A DNA stretch of 64,000 bases from Thereva unica (taxonomy: Eukaryota > Arthropoda > Insecta > Diptera > Therevidae), in the NCBI GenBank assembly GCA_949987705.1, contig OX465281.1, positions 7,294,001 through 7,358,000 on the forward strand, in the 5' to 3' direction. Within the stretch, counting starts at the first letter, position 1. Each line of letters begins with the position of its first letter. The translations under genes and the position numbers were made by a program. The notes below the pieces were generated by a model, which worked only from the letters and a program-made list of their open reading frames with translations, was not told the DNA's origin and ran no database searches. Positions 11,700-22,894 of this stretch are shown here, in pieces.

Positions 11700-13070
11700 A
11701 CTTTCGTTTAGTTCGTTTGTTCACTCAATGTCTGAATTGGTATTTTCGTAATAAGTTTGGACGATATAAATGCGTTTCTTGACTCTATATTCTAGCATGG
11801 TCTAACTTGCTATGTCTTCTACAATATGTACATATACAGACAAAAAGTTCCACGTAAGTATGCTGGCATCTTGGCGTTTGTACTGAAACACCCTTTTCAA
11901 TAGTACGAAGAATCATTTCCCATTTTATTACAAATGAAAATTATTTCTTTATTATTTCTTTTAAAAATCTTTCACACACCACACAAACATTAATCTCTAA
12001 CACATCCCCAATTCCACCAAAAACTAAAAAACCCCGTACCAAATCTTCCTTCAACTCCTGAAAGCTATTCCATCACGACGGAATCATACAGCAATTTTAT
12101 GTACATTTTATGGCTCAAGGGATGAAATGTGCATTTTGAGTTTCCTTTTTTGTTATTCTAAAAAAATCGCATTCTTGAGACAGAACTGAACTCTTACGAG
12201 AGAGGATATGATGGATGCATTTGAGTTTTGCAGCATGCAGAAATCATGGTATGCAAATACAGCGGAGCCACTAGCAGCATTTATATACCGGCTTCTACAC
12301 ACTCAATTGTAGTGTACTTGAGTTGTCGTTTTTGTCCTTGGAGCATCGACTGTGCTTTAGGACATCCTGATGAACGACGACGATGAAACGAGCAAAAAAT
12401 ACAGCTGAATTCGTTTCGAGGATATTATTTTCGATATGTTTTTTTTGAGGAAATGGATGAAAGGCAAATAAGAAGAAAGGCGGAGTAGAAAAGGTTTTAA
12501 CAAAATTATTTTTAAATATAATTGTTGGATATTGAAGAAGTTACATGTTCGTTATTCTTGGAATTTAACTTTAAGAAATGTTTTTGAATTTCCTCGAATC
12601 GTTGCTAGATTTGCAGGATATAGATTTAAGCAAAAAAAAGCTTCTTTATCCACTAGGAAGGAGAAATAAATGAAGAACTGGACACCATTTGTGCTGGTAA
12701 GTAGTCCTTCAGGTCAAAACAGGTTCAAATACTCAACCAGTAGGTATTGGGTCACTTTGGCATGGGAAAATAAACCGGGTTTGCTCCGAAACTAATAGTA
12801 TAATGTTATCCGCGTTCAACAACATCTTCCATTTACAGAAAAATACATAAATATCATTTGACAAGGAAATAACAGGGTCGAAGATCTGAAAAATGGAAAC
12901 AAGAAGAAGAAACAGCTGTTGTAGGGGCTACCGAAATAATTAAAATTTATGTTCTCTTCTTCTTTTTTAATGAGATATTGGGCTAACAAGAACAGCGCCG
13001 GCCACTCAGACCTATTGTTCGCTGGATAATCCCTAGACCACATATTTGTAGCCTAGACCGCTTAAAAGAT
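11700..13070. other. Non-coding, nothing recognised
   Basis: AT-rich sequence with short frames. No inverted termini, RNA gene or domain could be supported. Confidence 0.5.
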
Positions 13071-13074
13071 TCAG

Positions 13075-14689
13075 CAGGGTGCCTAGTGGTCTGTTTCCTA
13101 TACCTGACTGTTTGAGCGGGGCTTGTGGAACAATATACCACTGCCTTGGTGATCCTGACCTATTGGGGCTTTCTGGGTTCCTGACCACCGTTCAGTCTAT
13201 TGAGAAGAAAGCGGGGCTTGGGTGCGCTCTATTTCTTGTTGAGGGGTGCCTTTGCCTGCACTGCGACATATTTATTTGGTCTATTGTGCCATCCCCGTCT
13301 TTACAAACCATCAAGGTTAAGGCTTCTAATATAGCCTAAAACTGATTTAGGATTTCTGTCCCAAATCTCCCTGGGGGTAGGGAAGTCACGCTGTAGGAGG
13401 CCCAATCTCTTCCTCACTGTAGCCTCACAGTCGCACAGCAAGTGCTCCGCAGTTTCGGGAGCTGCTCCGCAGAACCGACAGCTACAATCGGCCACCAGAC
13501 CTATTTTGTTTAGATGGTAGTTAAGCGAACAGTGGCCCGTCAAGAGCTCTGTTAATATTTTTAGCTTCCACCTCTTGAGATGCAAAAGTTTGCCCGCTTT
13601 AGCTTTATCGATTTGGATGAACCGTTTAGCTTGACGAGCACCTTGGGTCCTTATGCAGCTATGAAGAAACAGCTGGTCGACCCAATTTTTTATAACCGTT
13701 TTAACATGACAGCTTGCTAAGCTACAGAAAGCTTCCAGACCGATAGGTGATGAGTTTGCACCTACTCTAGCCAAGCTGTCGATAATTTCATTACCAATGT
13801 GACCTTCGTGGCCCGGAATCCACATCAGCGTGACACTGTTGTTCCTGCTGAGGAATTTCAAAGATTGGAGACAATCCAGGACAATCTTTGATGACACCCT
13901 GTGAGATTTAAGGACCAGCAATGCAGCTTGTCTGCCGGAGAAAATAACAATGTTATTTGAAGCTCTATTAATGCAAGTCTGAGCACACACCTGGATGGCA
14001 AGTACCTCGGCCTGAAATCACTTTGGGGTAGTGCCCAGAGCCATGGATATTTTGCTCCTAGGGCCATAAACACTCAGCCTTAAACCTTTATCGGTTTTGG
14101 AACCATCCGTATACCAAAGGGCCGTGCTTTCTCTGAAGAGAGGCCTGCATGTTGCCACTCTGACCTACTTCAAATAATCGTCGTAAACGGTTTGTCAAAA
14201 TCAAGAGTGGCAGGAATGTTATCGGACAAATATATCATTGGCTCCAGGTTCAGCTCGTTGAGGATCGATAAATGATCCAGGAGGTCTCCCGGTTTAAAGG
14301 AGAATAGTTCCCGTAGACGCAGCGCCCTCGACAGAGCTTCTTTTTTCACTACTAGGTGTAGCGGAGGGAGGTTCAGTAGGGGCTCCATAGCCGCAGTCGG
14401 ACAGGTGCTTTTGGCTCCTGTGATACCAAGACAGGCCAGTCTTTGCACCCTGGCCAGCTTAATCATAGCACACTTTTGTTTGGTCTTGGTCCACCATGCG
14501 ATGGATGCATACGTGACCATGGGCCTTACGACCGTCGTGTATTGCCAAGACTAATGTTTTGAGGTTCCAGGTTTTTCCTACAAATTGGAGATTGGGTGTG
14601 TCCAGCCCTCCTTGCTTTGGCTCTGTGGTGTGTTCGGAAACTTTAGTCAGAGTGGAGATTGCCTATGTCTGCTCCTAGGATTACCTTCA
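13075..14689 (-). pseudogene. LINE with RNase H domain (LINE-D), 3' half
   Basis: Minus-strand relic of a LINE carrying RNase H. The reverse transcriptase thumb is seen at 14170-14570 (WQYTTVVRPMVTYASIAWW, then ARVQRLACLGITGA). The RNase H start motif LWYTDGSKT lies at about 14100-14127. A 229-codon frame at 13301-13990 holds the rest of RNase H, with VTLMWIPGHEGHIGNEIIDSLAR, followed by a C-terminal cysteine cluster (CRFCGAAPETAEHLLCDC). The catalytic aspartate expected in the SDSQAAL-type motif is glycine (SGRQAAL), and frameshifts separate the blocks, so it is dead. The I/Jockey-type architecture is inferred. The left target duplication of the hAT element at 14698 is at the edge of this region. 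Confidence 0.8.
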
Positions 14690-14697
14690 ATTGTTAA

Positions 14698-17307
14698 CAG
14701 TGTTGTGCACGTAGACTATGTGATGTAATCTACATCAATTTTCTACGCGTATACAATGATGTAGACTACGTGAACATTGTTTACGTAGATAATGTAGACA
14801 ATGTAAACATTGTCGACAATGACAAATGAAATTTAAAGAATTACATATACATAAATAAAAAAAATTAAATTTATTGTTATAAAAAGTAACAAATTTTTTA
14901 TTTAATTTTATTTAATTCAGCATATTATTATGAAAATGTATGATATAAAGTCTTCATTTAAAAATGGAAAATTATGTTTCATCCTCTTCTAAATCTATAT
15001 CTTCAAAATTCAAATTTTCTCCCGTTTTCAAATTATAATACAAATGTATTAATTTTTTTGACTTTTCAAAAGAAAGTCTGTTCCTAATAGGACTATGAAT
15101 ATATCCCCAATTAGAAAACAGGCGTTCTATTTGTGCAGTGGATGCAGGTATTTGCAGCAGCTTTATAGCTAACTGAGCCAATTGTTCGTGTTTGGTGTTT
15201 GCCATTCTCCAAAAAATTAAAGGCTTTTTTATGTCTTTTTCATATAAAATTTTAAAGAGGTCAAGTTTATTATTATATGCGTCCCAATCCTCGATTCCTC
15301 TACCATTCAAATTTTGAAAAAGAAAATTATTAATTGTGTCCATATTTTCCTTAGAAAGTAATATGTTATCGTAAAAGGGATGCAGATAGTATGCCACTAA
15401 ACAGTATTTAGTTAGAAACATTTTCTTCCGTGTTTCTAGTTGAGATTTATATCTATTTTCAAATAGTTGTGGTATCTTTAAACTCAGCCAAAGTTTGGTG
15501 GCATCTGCAATAGTAGTATCCGATTTTTGACTAAAATTTATTACTTCACAAATTGGGTTCATAAGTTCGACATTGTTATTTACATCCTGAATGAAATCAT
15601 CATCAAATAGAAGTTGAATTATATTTTGTTTTGGTTTTTTTATTGTGTTATTATCTGCTGCAATTGCCTTCATATGATCCAAATTGTTAATTAACGACCC
15701 ATAACTATTTCTATATGAACACCATCTTGTCTCAACAGGTAACTTGATTCTACTACCGCCTCTTTTAACTATATTACTTTCTAAATCTGGATGCTTAAAT
15801 TCCTTTAATATAGAAGTTACTTTCATAGTTAAGTTTTTGTCTAGCACGTCTTTAGCTAATAAATTAGCAGTATGGGAACTACATGTTGTATGCCACAAAA
15901 TATGCTTAGACAGTTGTCCCAATTTAAGCATAGCTGATGCATTGTCTGAAACTATAGCATAAATGTTAGTATCATATAGCACCTTAGATTTATCTATAGC
16001 TTCAATAACTAAATCAAATAATTTATCTGCAGTTTCTGAAATTCCACTGAGATCCCACGCATCTACGAAAGCTGCAGATTCACCAGCATTATGTAACATA
16101 CATACTACTGTTTTCATATTCGTTGATGAATTTCTCCACCCATCTATTAATAGTACAGTATTCTTACTGATACCGGCATTAATCTTTATGATTGAATTTT
16201 CATAAGCTTTGTCCAACATGTGCGTCGAAATCTTTCGTCTATTGGGTATATGTTCTGCATACGCAGGTCGTAAATTTTTAACGAAACGTTTGAAATATAA
16301 AGAATCTACGATACTTAGAGGTAAATTGCAGCCAAAAACAAAATCTGCTAATGCGTTATTAATATCTTCAATCTCAGTGGGACTTATCTGATCGACGTAT
16401 TTTGTAATGCGGTTATTTTTTTTGACTGAAGCATTTTCTCTTTCTATATTAATAGAAGACAATGTTGAGGTTGATGCAGAATTTGAAATTTTTGGCATAG
16501 TTGATGTTGAGGATGATGATGACGAGGACGACCAAAAATCGGATATCGTTTTTATATTTGAAATTGCTGTACAACTTTTAGTTGATTGTGTTGATGTATT
16601 ATCAGCAATTACTAATGGATTTAAAATTTCCAATTCGTTATTACATGATTGAATTTCTATTTCTGTATTATCTTCATGCAAAGAACCTTCCTTAAATGAG
16701 CAAAATATATAAAAAAATTTATTGACATTTAAAAAATACTAATTAATGTACGATTTACCTGAATCATTGAAGAATCCCCCTCATTGACGAGAATACATTC
16801 AATAATCTCAATTTCCTTTTGTTGCTGGTGCTGAGGTTGCGTTTGTCTTTCTTTTCGATTGTTAATATTTTTTATTTTGCAGATATTTCTAGAATAATTA
16901 AGTAACATTGTTAAAATTTCGTTCGTTTAAAAGGCTTTATATTCATATATTCATAAAAAAAATTGTATTAACCTGTGCGCTCTTAAGCGTGTTGATGCCG
17001 TATTTGCCAACGATTTTCCACAGTAACAGCAAACTGCAACGTACTTGCCTTCACATTTACTTAAAACAAAATCTAATTTGTTAAAATTTTCATTTTTAGG
17101 TCTTCCAGGCATTTTGTTATTAGTTTTTTTATGCATATCATCAACTGTGTCTCAGTCTCGCTCGGGTTATCTGTAAACTGTGAAGTGTCAATTCATTGTT
17201 GACATTGTCTACGCAATTGTCTACATTGTCGACATTGTCTACATTGTCGACATTGTCTACTGGGAAATGTAGACTTTTAGTCTATTACGTGTAATTGCAC
17301 AACCCTG
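14698..17307 (-). mobile_element. Autonomous hAT DNA transposon with 8-bp target duplication
   Basis: A 2610-bp element with terminal inverted repeats CAGTGTTGTGCA (left) and CAGGGTTGTGCA (right, read inward), flanked by perfect 8-bp duplications ATTGTTAA at 14690-14697 and 17308-17315. These are defining hAT-superfamily traits. Both subterminal regions carry clustered TGTCTACATTGTCGACA-type motifs, likely transposase binding sites. The single gene inside runs on the minus strand and appears undamaged. One mismatch in the 12-bp ends and intact coding suggest a fairly recent insertion. Confidence 0.95.
14972..17136 (-). CDS. hAT transposase (BED finger, DDE core, dimerisation domain), 3 exons
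   Basis: Proposed exons are 17136-16973, 16888-16759 and 16690-14972, giving about 670 residues with the frame open throughout. Introns have GT/AG borders (CAG|GTTAAT..CTAG and CAG|GTAAAT..TTAAG) and phases that match. Exon 1 encodes PGRPK and the BED-finger cysteines C36 and C39 with H54; exon 2 supplies the last ligand C58, which supports the splice. The hAT catalytic triad is visible as D281 (LLIDGW), D347 (IVSDNA) and E620 (QIERLFSNWG), with a conserved RW near residue 420. The C-terminal dimerisation region contains IPASTAQIERLFSNWG and NRLSFEKSKKLIHLYYNL. A serine-rich stretch lies near residues 151-160. The product should bind the element's own ends in the nucleus and catalyse cut-and-paste transposition. 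Confidence 0.9.
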
Positions 17308-17625
17308 ATTGTTAAGCCCGCAAAAAAAACTGTAAGACCTTGAACGCAAGGCAAGAGTGTGGTTGGATTATTAATAAAGTAGAGATATTTTTTGCAGTCT
17401 AGTTCAGTCCTGTCCATCATTTGGTTTATCTCGAGACCTTAAAGCCCTCACTTTAACTTTGCATTGTTAATATACATCCCTTCCACTAAATCTTTCCTTC
17501 CTCTCGGATCTTCCTTCAAGAATTTTTTAATTTGTCCCTATCCTGAAACATAGATCTTCGCTCCGGTATGCTACAGCAGTCCTTTTGCCATTTAGAAGGA
17601 CCATAATGTGCATAAAGCAACTGAC

Positions 17626-17698
17626 CTTCATGCCAGCAAACATACAAACTTCCCACACCCAGCAGCAGCAGTACCCAGTACAGTAACTCTCGAGCCAT
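17626..17698 (-). CDS. Candidate first coding exon with signal peptide or membrane anchor
   Basis: From an ATG at 17698 the minus strand encodes MARELLYWVLLLLGVG then SLYVCWHE, a short polar start followed by a strongly hydrophobic segment, as in a signal peptide or type II anchor. A good splice donor (AAG|GTCAGT) follows at 17625. Reading on without splicing gives only 60 codons. No downstream exon was identified, and a chance frame cannot be excluded. This is the best host-gene lead in the window. The family is not recognised. Confidence 0.3.
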
Positions 17699-17719
17699 GA
17701 ATTTTAATTACTCAACTCG

Positions 17720-19060
17720 AATCCTTTTGGCCCTTTTGAACTTTATAACTGTGCCAAAATGAGCAGATAAATCGGCCGATATTTCACCATCAAATAATTA
17801 AGCACTTGTAATTCAACAGGGCTGCCGCAAAATGGCGCTCCATCCTTCATCGGCTCTCATTAAGCACAGAGTTTCCACTTTTGCCATGCATAGAAAAGTT
17901 TAATTCCAGCAGTTTTGGGATTCATGGACGCTTTTTTTTGCCAAGGGATAATAAGGAAAATTTAAGGAAATTGCGTGTGTAGGCTGGTGTACAGAAAGAT
18001 CTAAGGATCCAAGGACGCCTCCTCGGCACAGACAATGGGTATATAGGGGTGCCTTTAATGGGGCATAACGCGAGTGTTTATAAGAGGTTTTCGCTGTGTA
18101 CTCTGCCACCACCGGTGTTACATAACTGCCATGACGGGCGGGGAATCTTTAAGTCCTTCTTCTTATCCTGTCCTAGGAAGATGGATTGCCAGTGCCGAGG
18201 AACCGCGCGCGCCAGACCCGTTGGATTTTATGGTCTGCGTTTTATGTCAAACAAAGGGAAAAAAACCCGGTTTTATGGCTGATGGGGAGCGCGGAATGTT
18301 CCGTATTAACGCATGCTGTGAGAAAATCCACATACAGGAGGTGATGCCTCTGAGCTTGTGGAATTTGCGTTAACTTAATGGAGACATCGTCTATAAAAAA
18401 CCCCCGGGCGGAAAGGGTAATATTTCTGTTCCTTTGGCACGGGCGACAGGAAGCACAGCATTAAATTTTATCACTGCATTGATTTATCTCTTTTCTTGCG
18501 CTTAACAAGGTCACCGGAAACTTCCTTTCACCTGCCAGGTTGTGCCTTACTCTGTTAATTTTTTATTAGTGATAAAAGTTTTCAAATTTACATTCTCCTC
18601 CATCTCAATTTGTAGCAGGTTTCAGCTTCCCTCCTCCAGTCAGCATTAATTCAGGCATTTCAAGCATCCAGAATCGTCATCGCTCAATGACTATTCTCCG
18701 TTGAGCCATAAATCCCTTATCGTGTATCAATATCGCAATTCAATAACCGATTACCGCCGGTAGCATGACATGATCATGACCGTTTTTATGAGGAAGGCCG
18801 GTGTACATTAAGGATTAAATTTTTTTTAATACCGTGAAGACTTTGTGGAATCGCCTTTATTGCTCTTCGGATGGACCCGAAAAATGAAATTATATTGCCC
18901 TTCCGCAGAGGTAATAAATGATTTCTTTTTAATGACTGAAAATGATGAAGTTATCGATACACCTTCATCATTTATCATTCATCTTCAGGTCGATGGATTT
19001 TGGGGAGATATTTCTATTGTGGAAATGTTTTATGGATTTTTGAAAATGTTGGTGAAGTAA
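17720..19060. other. Non-coding, nothing recognised
   Basis: Mixed-composition sequence with short overlapping frames near 18049-18373 and no domain. If 17626-17698 is a real exon, this would be the upstream region on the minus strand, but no promoter was identified with any confidence. Confidence 0.45.
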
Positions 19061-19062
19061 AT

Positions 19063-19345
19063 TTATAAAACTGCCAAAAGATTCTTCTTCGATTTTTTTG
19101 TTTGTTTGGAAATGCCAAAAGACGGCAGCATTTGCATACATTTTGTTATGAAACTGCTAGCAACATTTATGCATATGCTGAAAAGCAACGGTCCTAGAAT
19201 AGAACCTTGCGGAACACCGCGAGCGAATTGAATTGCGTAGCCATACTGGTTGAGATCCATTATGTAAATAGTCTTATTCAAGAATGCAAGAAACGTAATG
19301 CCACTAAAATCAACTGATATTCGAAAATCGATTGTAACCATTAGC
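19063..19345 (-). pseudogene. LINE reverse transcriptase fragment
   Basis: The minus-strand frame contains FLNKTIYI followed by FARGVPQGSILGPLLFSI and CIN, the conserved block 4 of non-LTR (and some other) reverse transcriptases. The frame then drifts into non-homologous sequence before the YADD block. A further minus frame at 19310-19648 may be upstream relic sequence but shows no motif. Confidence 0.65.
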
Positions 19346-20190
19346 AGTACAGTTCCACAACACCTTTTTCGGCGAAACCGGGTTAATTGTCATATCGCTG
19401 TTTTCAAATGAACTGAAAAGTAAGTTTTCGATATAGGGGATAATTACAGAGAAAATGAATTTTACGAAGATAGTGGACATTTGCACAAGAACCAGATCAA
19501 TAATGCAAGAGCAAGACCATTTTTGAACATAACTAGATAAAATCCTGAACGTTGTTCCCTTATGGTCGATCCACACATATCCGTGACGTAACGGCGACTT
19601 CAGTGCAGTACTATGAGCATCATTGACAAAAAAAAAGATCGATTTCAAAAATCGCCTGCTATTGGCGATGTATTTCGGAGTACACCCGATTGCCCAATGA
19701 AGCTCAGCTAATATTTTGGCTAAAGCTTTGATTTGGTTGTCGTGGTGGTCTCGGGTGTAAGTTTTATTCCGGACAGTCTTTGTCGTGAGCTTTTAGTCGA
19801 GGGCTTAGTAACTTTTGGTGAGCTTAGAGCCGCTCTGCTTTAGGATATTCAAGCTTTTGGATGGAGTAGATTGTTGTTTCGATAAGTAGTAATAGTAGTG
19901 CCCGTAACACCAGATTACCCTGGTGGAAAAGTTGACGGGGCCAAAACTAGCTCTAACAGGGCAAACTATTTTCCTAACTAGCCCTGATTCTGCAGACTAG
20001 CTAGCTACAGCTAGGAACGTAACGCAGGGCATTGGCCAAAGCTAGTCATGATTCCCTAATAGGGCTTTGTCTAGAATACCTTGTTAGGGCTTTAACTTCG
20101 TAGTCCTCCTAGAGTCGATCGGGCTATGAATATCTAGCCCTGTTTGAATATTTTTAAACGGCTGTTTATCTAGCTCTTACTTGGCCCAAA

Positions 20191-21495
20191 CAGGGGCGGC
20201 GCTTTCATTGGTGCAAATGGTGCACTTGCACCGGGCGCAATTACAGAAATAAATATAAAACTTCAAAAAAAAAATTGAAAAAGTGTTCCCGTGCCTTTAT
20301 TATCATATATTAAAGGAATTGTACAGGCTGTTTGTGCCTTTTCCATTGTCTTTCGCAAGATGTGGCCAATCCAATTCCATTTTGTTGGTTTGATAGTTCT
20401 TGATTTGTAATTCGTACCGGTCGTACTATTATTGATCCCTAAGGTAAGGCGCACATTGAAAAAATGGCGTGGCGGTGGTGTGGTGAGAAAGTGGCGTGGC
20501 GGTGGTGTGATGACTAACAGGCAAGTGAAATATTTTAATTATACATAATTATATGGAGTAGTGTTTTGCAAGTGGACTGTCATCAGTTGGTGGCCACTAG
20601 TCTCCGACAAGTTAGTGGCAAATGCCACTTCGTCACCAACTTAGGGTTATATTTTAAGGAAAACATTATAAATGCCGTACTTTGCTGACAGTGGACGAAC
20701 CAAATGCACTATTTTCTTTATTGATTTTTTTTGTACAAGTTAATGATTTGAATGCATGCAATTGCGCATTAAACCACTTCGATGGCATCCCTCGGTCCCA
20801 CCACTTGTAGCTTAATCACCATGCCACCGCCACTTTACTGTCACCTCACGTCTGTGTGCGCCTTGGCTACTTCTGCGATAAACACCTGAATCACCGCTGC
20901 CCTGGGAGAGTTTTGTGAACTTATAGCGCAAGCAAACTCGGCATAAAAGTAAGATCCCGAAGCAAATCCTGATTGGATGCACTATTTTCTTTATTGATTT
21001 TTTTTGTACAAGTTAATGATTTGAATGCATGCAATTGCGCATTAAACCACTTCGATGGCATCCCTCGGTCCCACCACTTGTAGCTTAATCACCATGCCAC
21101 CGCCACTTTACTGTCACCTCACGTCTGTGTGCGCCTTGGCTACTTCTGCGATAAACACCTGAATCACCGCTGCCCTGGGAGAGTTTTGTGAACTTATAGC
21201 GCAAGCAAACTCGGCATAAAAGTAAGATCCCGAAGCAAATCCTGATTGGATACAGGCAGGAGCGGCGCTTTCGTAGGTGCAAATGATGCATTTGCACCGG
21301 GCGCAATTGTACGGGGCACAATTTCAGATACAAGTGAAAAAAGTGTTCCCGTACCTTAATTTTCATATATCAAAGGAAGTCTACAGAGTGTTTTTGCTTT
21401 TTCCATTTCCTTCACCGCGATCAAAAACTATTCAACTGATGAGGGCGCAATTAGATATACTGCACCGGGCGCAAAAAAGCTAAACGCCGACCCTG
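20191..21495. mobile_element. Composite hAT-type non-autonomous element nested in the TA element
   Basis: It starts CAGGGGCGGCGCTTTC and ends with the inverse of CAGGGTCGGCGTTTAGC, flanked by perfect 8-bp duplications GGCCCAAA (20183-20190 and 21496-21503). The left-end sequence, including GGTGCAAATGGTGCAC and the following AGTGTTCCCGT block, recurs in diverged form from 21257, so two copies of the same MITE bracket unrelated internal sequence. Inside lies a second inverted pair beginning AAGGCGCACA (about 20449, inverse at about 20856 and again in the duplicated block), probably another small transposon. No transposase is encoded. Confidence 0.85.
20704..21249. repeat. 273-bp perfect tandem duplication
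   Basis: 20704-20976 and 20977-21249 appear identical base for base. Each unit spans the inner part of the nested element, from ATGCACTATTTTC to CCTGATTGG. Perfect identity in an otherwise diverged region means either a very recent duplication or an assembly artefact. Confidence 0.9.
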
Positions 21496-21893
21496 GGCCC
21501 AAATTACCCTGACCTTGTTAGGGCTGGTACAGTCTTATCCCTTTCAGCCTAAATCGGGCTGTAACTATCAAATTCTAATCAAATATTTATTGTCGGCTGC
21601 ATATCTAGCTCAAACTTGACCAAAACTACACAGGCCTTGCTAGGGCGAGTACAATTTTACCCCTCTTAGCCGTACTCGGGTTATAATTATTATACTTGAA
21701 AAAAAAAAATTATTGGGTATGAAATATTTTTATTGGAAATAAAACTAAAAACGAACTGATTTGATTCGATTTTTAATTGAAAATATATTAAAAACAAGTC
21801 ATAATTCATATTCGAAAAAGCGAGAAATGAACAAAATATCTAAATAAATAATCGTTTGTCAGAATTGAAAATATTTTTGAATCGAATTATAAA

Positions 21894-22245
21894 TATTATT
21901 TTAGCCCTAATGAGGCATTCTAGTATGACCCAGTTTAAAACTGATCTGTAAAATATTATTTCAGCCTTAAAAAGGCATTCGAGTCAACCCCAGATCAGAA
22001 CTGACCTTGTGAATATTATTTAAGCCCTAACAAGGCTTTTTGGTTTTGCCACGATTAAGACTGATCTTGAAAATATTGTTTTAGCCCTGACAAGGCATAC
22101 CAGTCGGCCCCTGTCTAGAACTGAACTTGAGAATACTATTTCAGCCCTAACAAGGTTTTCTACTTGGCCCCCAATTAAAACTGATCTTGAAAATATTTTT
22201 TCAGCCCTAACAAGGCTTTTTAGTTAGCCCCCGAGTATATCAAGC
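21894..22245. repeat. 60-bp tandem repeat, about six units
   Basis: Units of exactly 60 bp begin at 21894, 21954, 22014, 22074, 22134 and 22194. Each has TATTATTTYAGCCCTAACAAG, then a variable middle with GGCCCC, then ACTGATCTTGAAAA. Units are clearly diverged from each other. The AGCCCTAAC core is the inverse of the GTTAGGGCT motif scattered in the left part of the same transposon, so the array looks like expanded subterminal repeats. Confidence 0.9.
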
Positions 22246-22403
22246 TAGGAATGAACTTTTTCAGCCCTAATAGGGAACCCATGTTACGCCCCGTATAGAT
22301 CTACAAAGGCTTAAACCAAGATTTCCTTATTAGGGAAAACCATGCTTAATCCTACTAGGGCCACGTTACAAACATGGCACGCCCTGTTCTATTTCCACCA
22401 GGG

Positions 22404-22890
22404 TAGGCCACTTGTATCATTCCCTCCACTTGCGACTCCCCCTTTCACGCACTGTAAAGTGAAAAAGCGGTAAGACCTATGAGGTGCGACAGCGAGGGAT
22501 GCCCAACCTTCGCTGGAAGGATGGCGTGGACCAGGACGCTCAGAGTTTAGGGATGCCAAACTGGATGACATCGGCTCAGAATCGGGACCGGTGGAGAGAA
22601 CAGTTGCGCGAGGCCAGGATCGGATCCCGGTTGTAGAGCCGTTAAAGAAGAAGAAGAAAGTGGAAAATAGTTATCCTTTTCTAAATAGAACAACTCGACT
22701 GTGGAAAACCCTCTCACAGTCAGTATTTCCGAGCTTCTACAACACCCAATAGTTCAAACGCAGGGTTGAGCGCCACCTTCTCCAGCACCCTTTCGAATCC
22801 GCATAGCCCATTGCACCACAACTTGACAAACGACATAACGGACTTCTAATATAAAGGGTGACTCCTGAGCTTAAAACCACCAGATAAAAA
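22404..22890 (+). pseudogene. LINE-A copy 1, C-terminal end and 3' tail, interrupted
   Basis: LINE-A coding sequence (SLHLRLPLSRT) at 22404-22447 is interrupted by an RTE tail and resumes at about 22668 with NRTTRLWKTLSQSVFP and FKRRVE. It ends in the family tail AAAGGGTGACTCCTGAGCTT near 22854-22873. The piece left of the TA element (about 19902-19917) belongs to the same copy. LINE-A resembles CR1/Jockey-type reverse transcriptase C-termini found in insects. Confidence 0.8.
22450..22665 (+). pseudogene. RTE-type LINE 3' end inserted in LINE-A
   Basis: This stretch encodes the C-terminal signature of an RTE-like ORF: LRWKDGVDQDAQSLG, then NWMTSAQNRDRWREQLREA, followed by GSRL-stop and an AAGAAGAAGAAG tail. 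A shorter relative with the same GGTTGTAGAGCC end lies at 37840-37905. It sits inside LINE-A sequence, so it inserted after LINE-A did. Confidence 0.75.
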
Positions 22891-22894
22891 GTTC

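Larger units (their letters stand above)
19918..22403. mobile_element. Non-autonomous element with TA duplication inserted in LINE-A
   Basis: The termini are inverted copies of CCCTGGTGGAAA (19918-19929 and 22392-22403), each flanked by TA (19916-19917 and 22404-22405). Joining the outer flanks gives ACCAGATTAGGCC, which matches ACCAGATTAGCCCC in the uninterrupted LINE-A copy near 37280, so the insertion boundaries and TA duplication are confirmed by an empty site. The interior has no transposase. Instead it carries many copies of a GTTAGGGCT motif (left) and its inverse AGCCCTAAC (right), including a 60-bp tandem array. Its own size without the nested insertion at 20191-21495 is about 1.17 kb. 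The superfamily is not certain; TA suggests Tc1/mariner. Confidence 0.85.

Noticed and set aside
17215..17262. Simple microsatellite
   Set aside because: It lies at the subterminal position of a hAT element with inverted counterparts at the other end, so it is part of the transposon.
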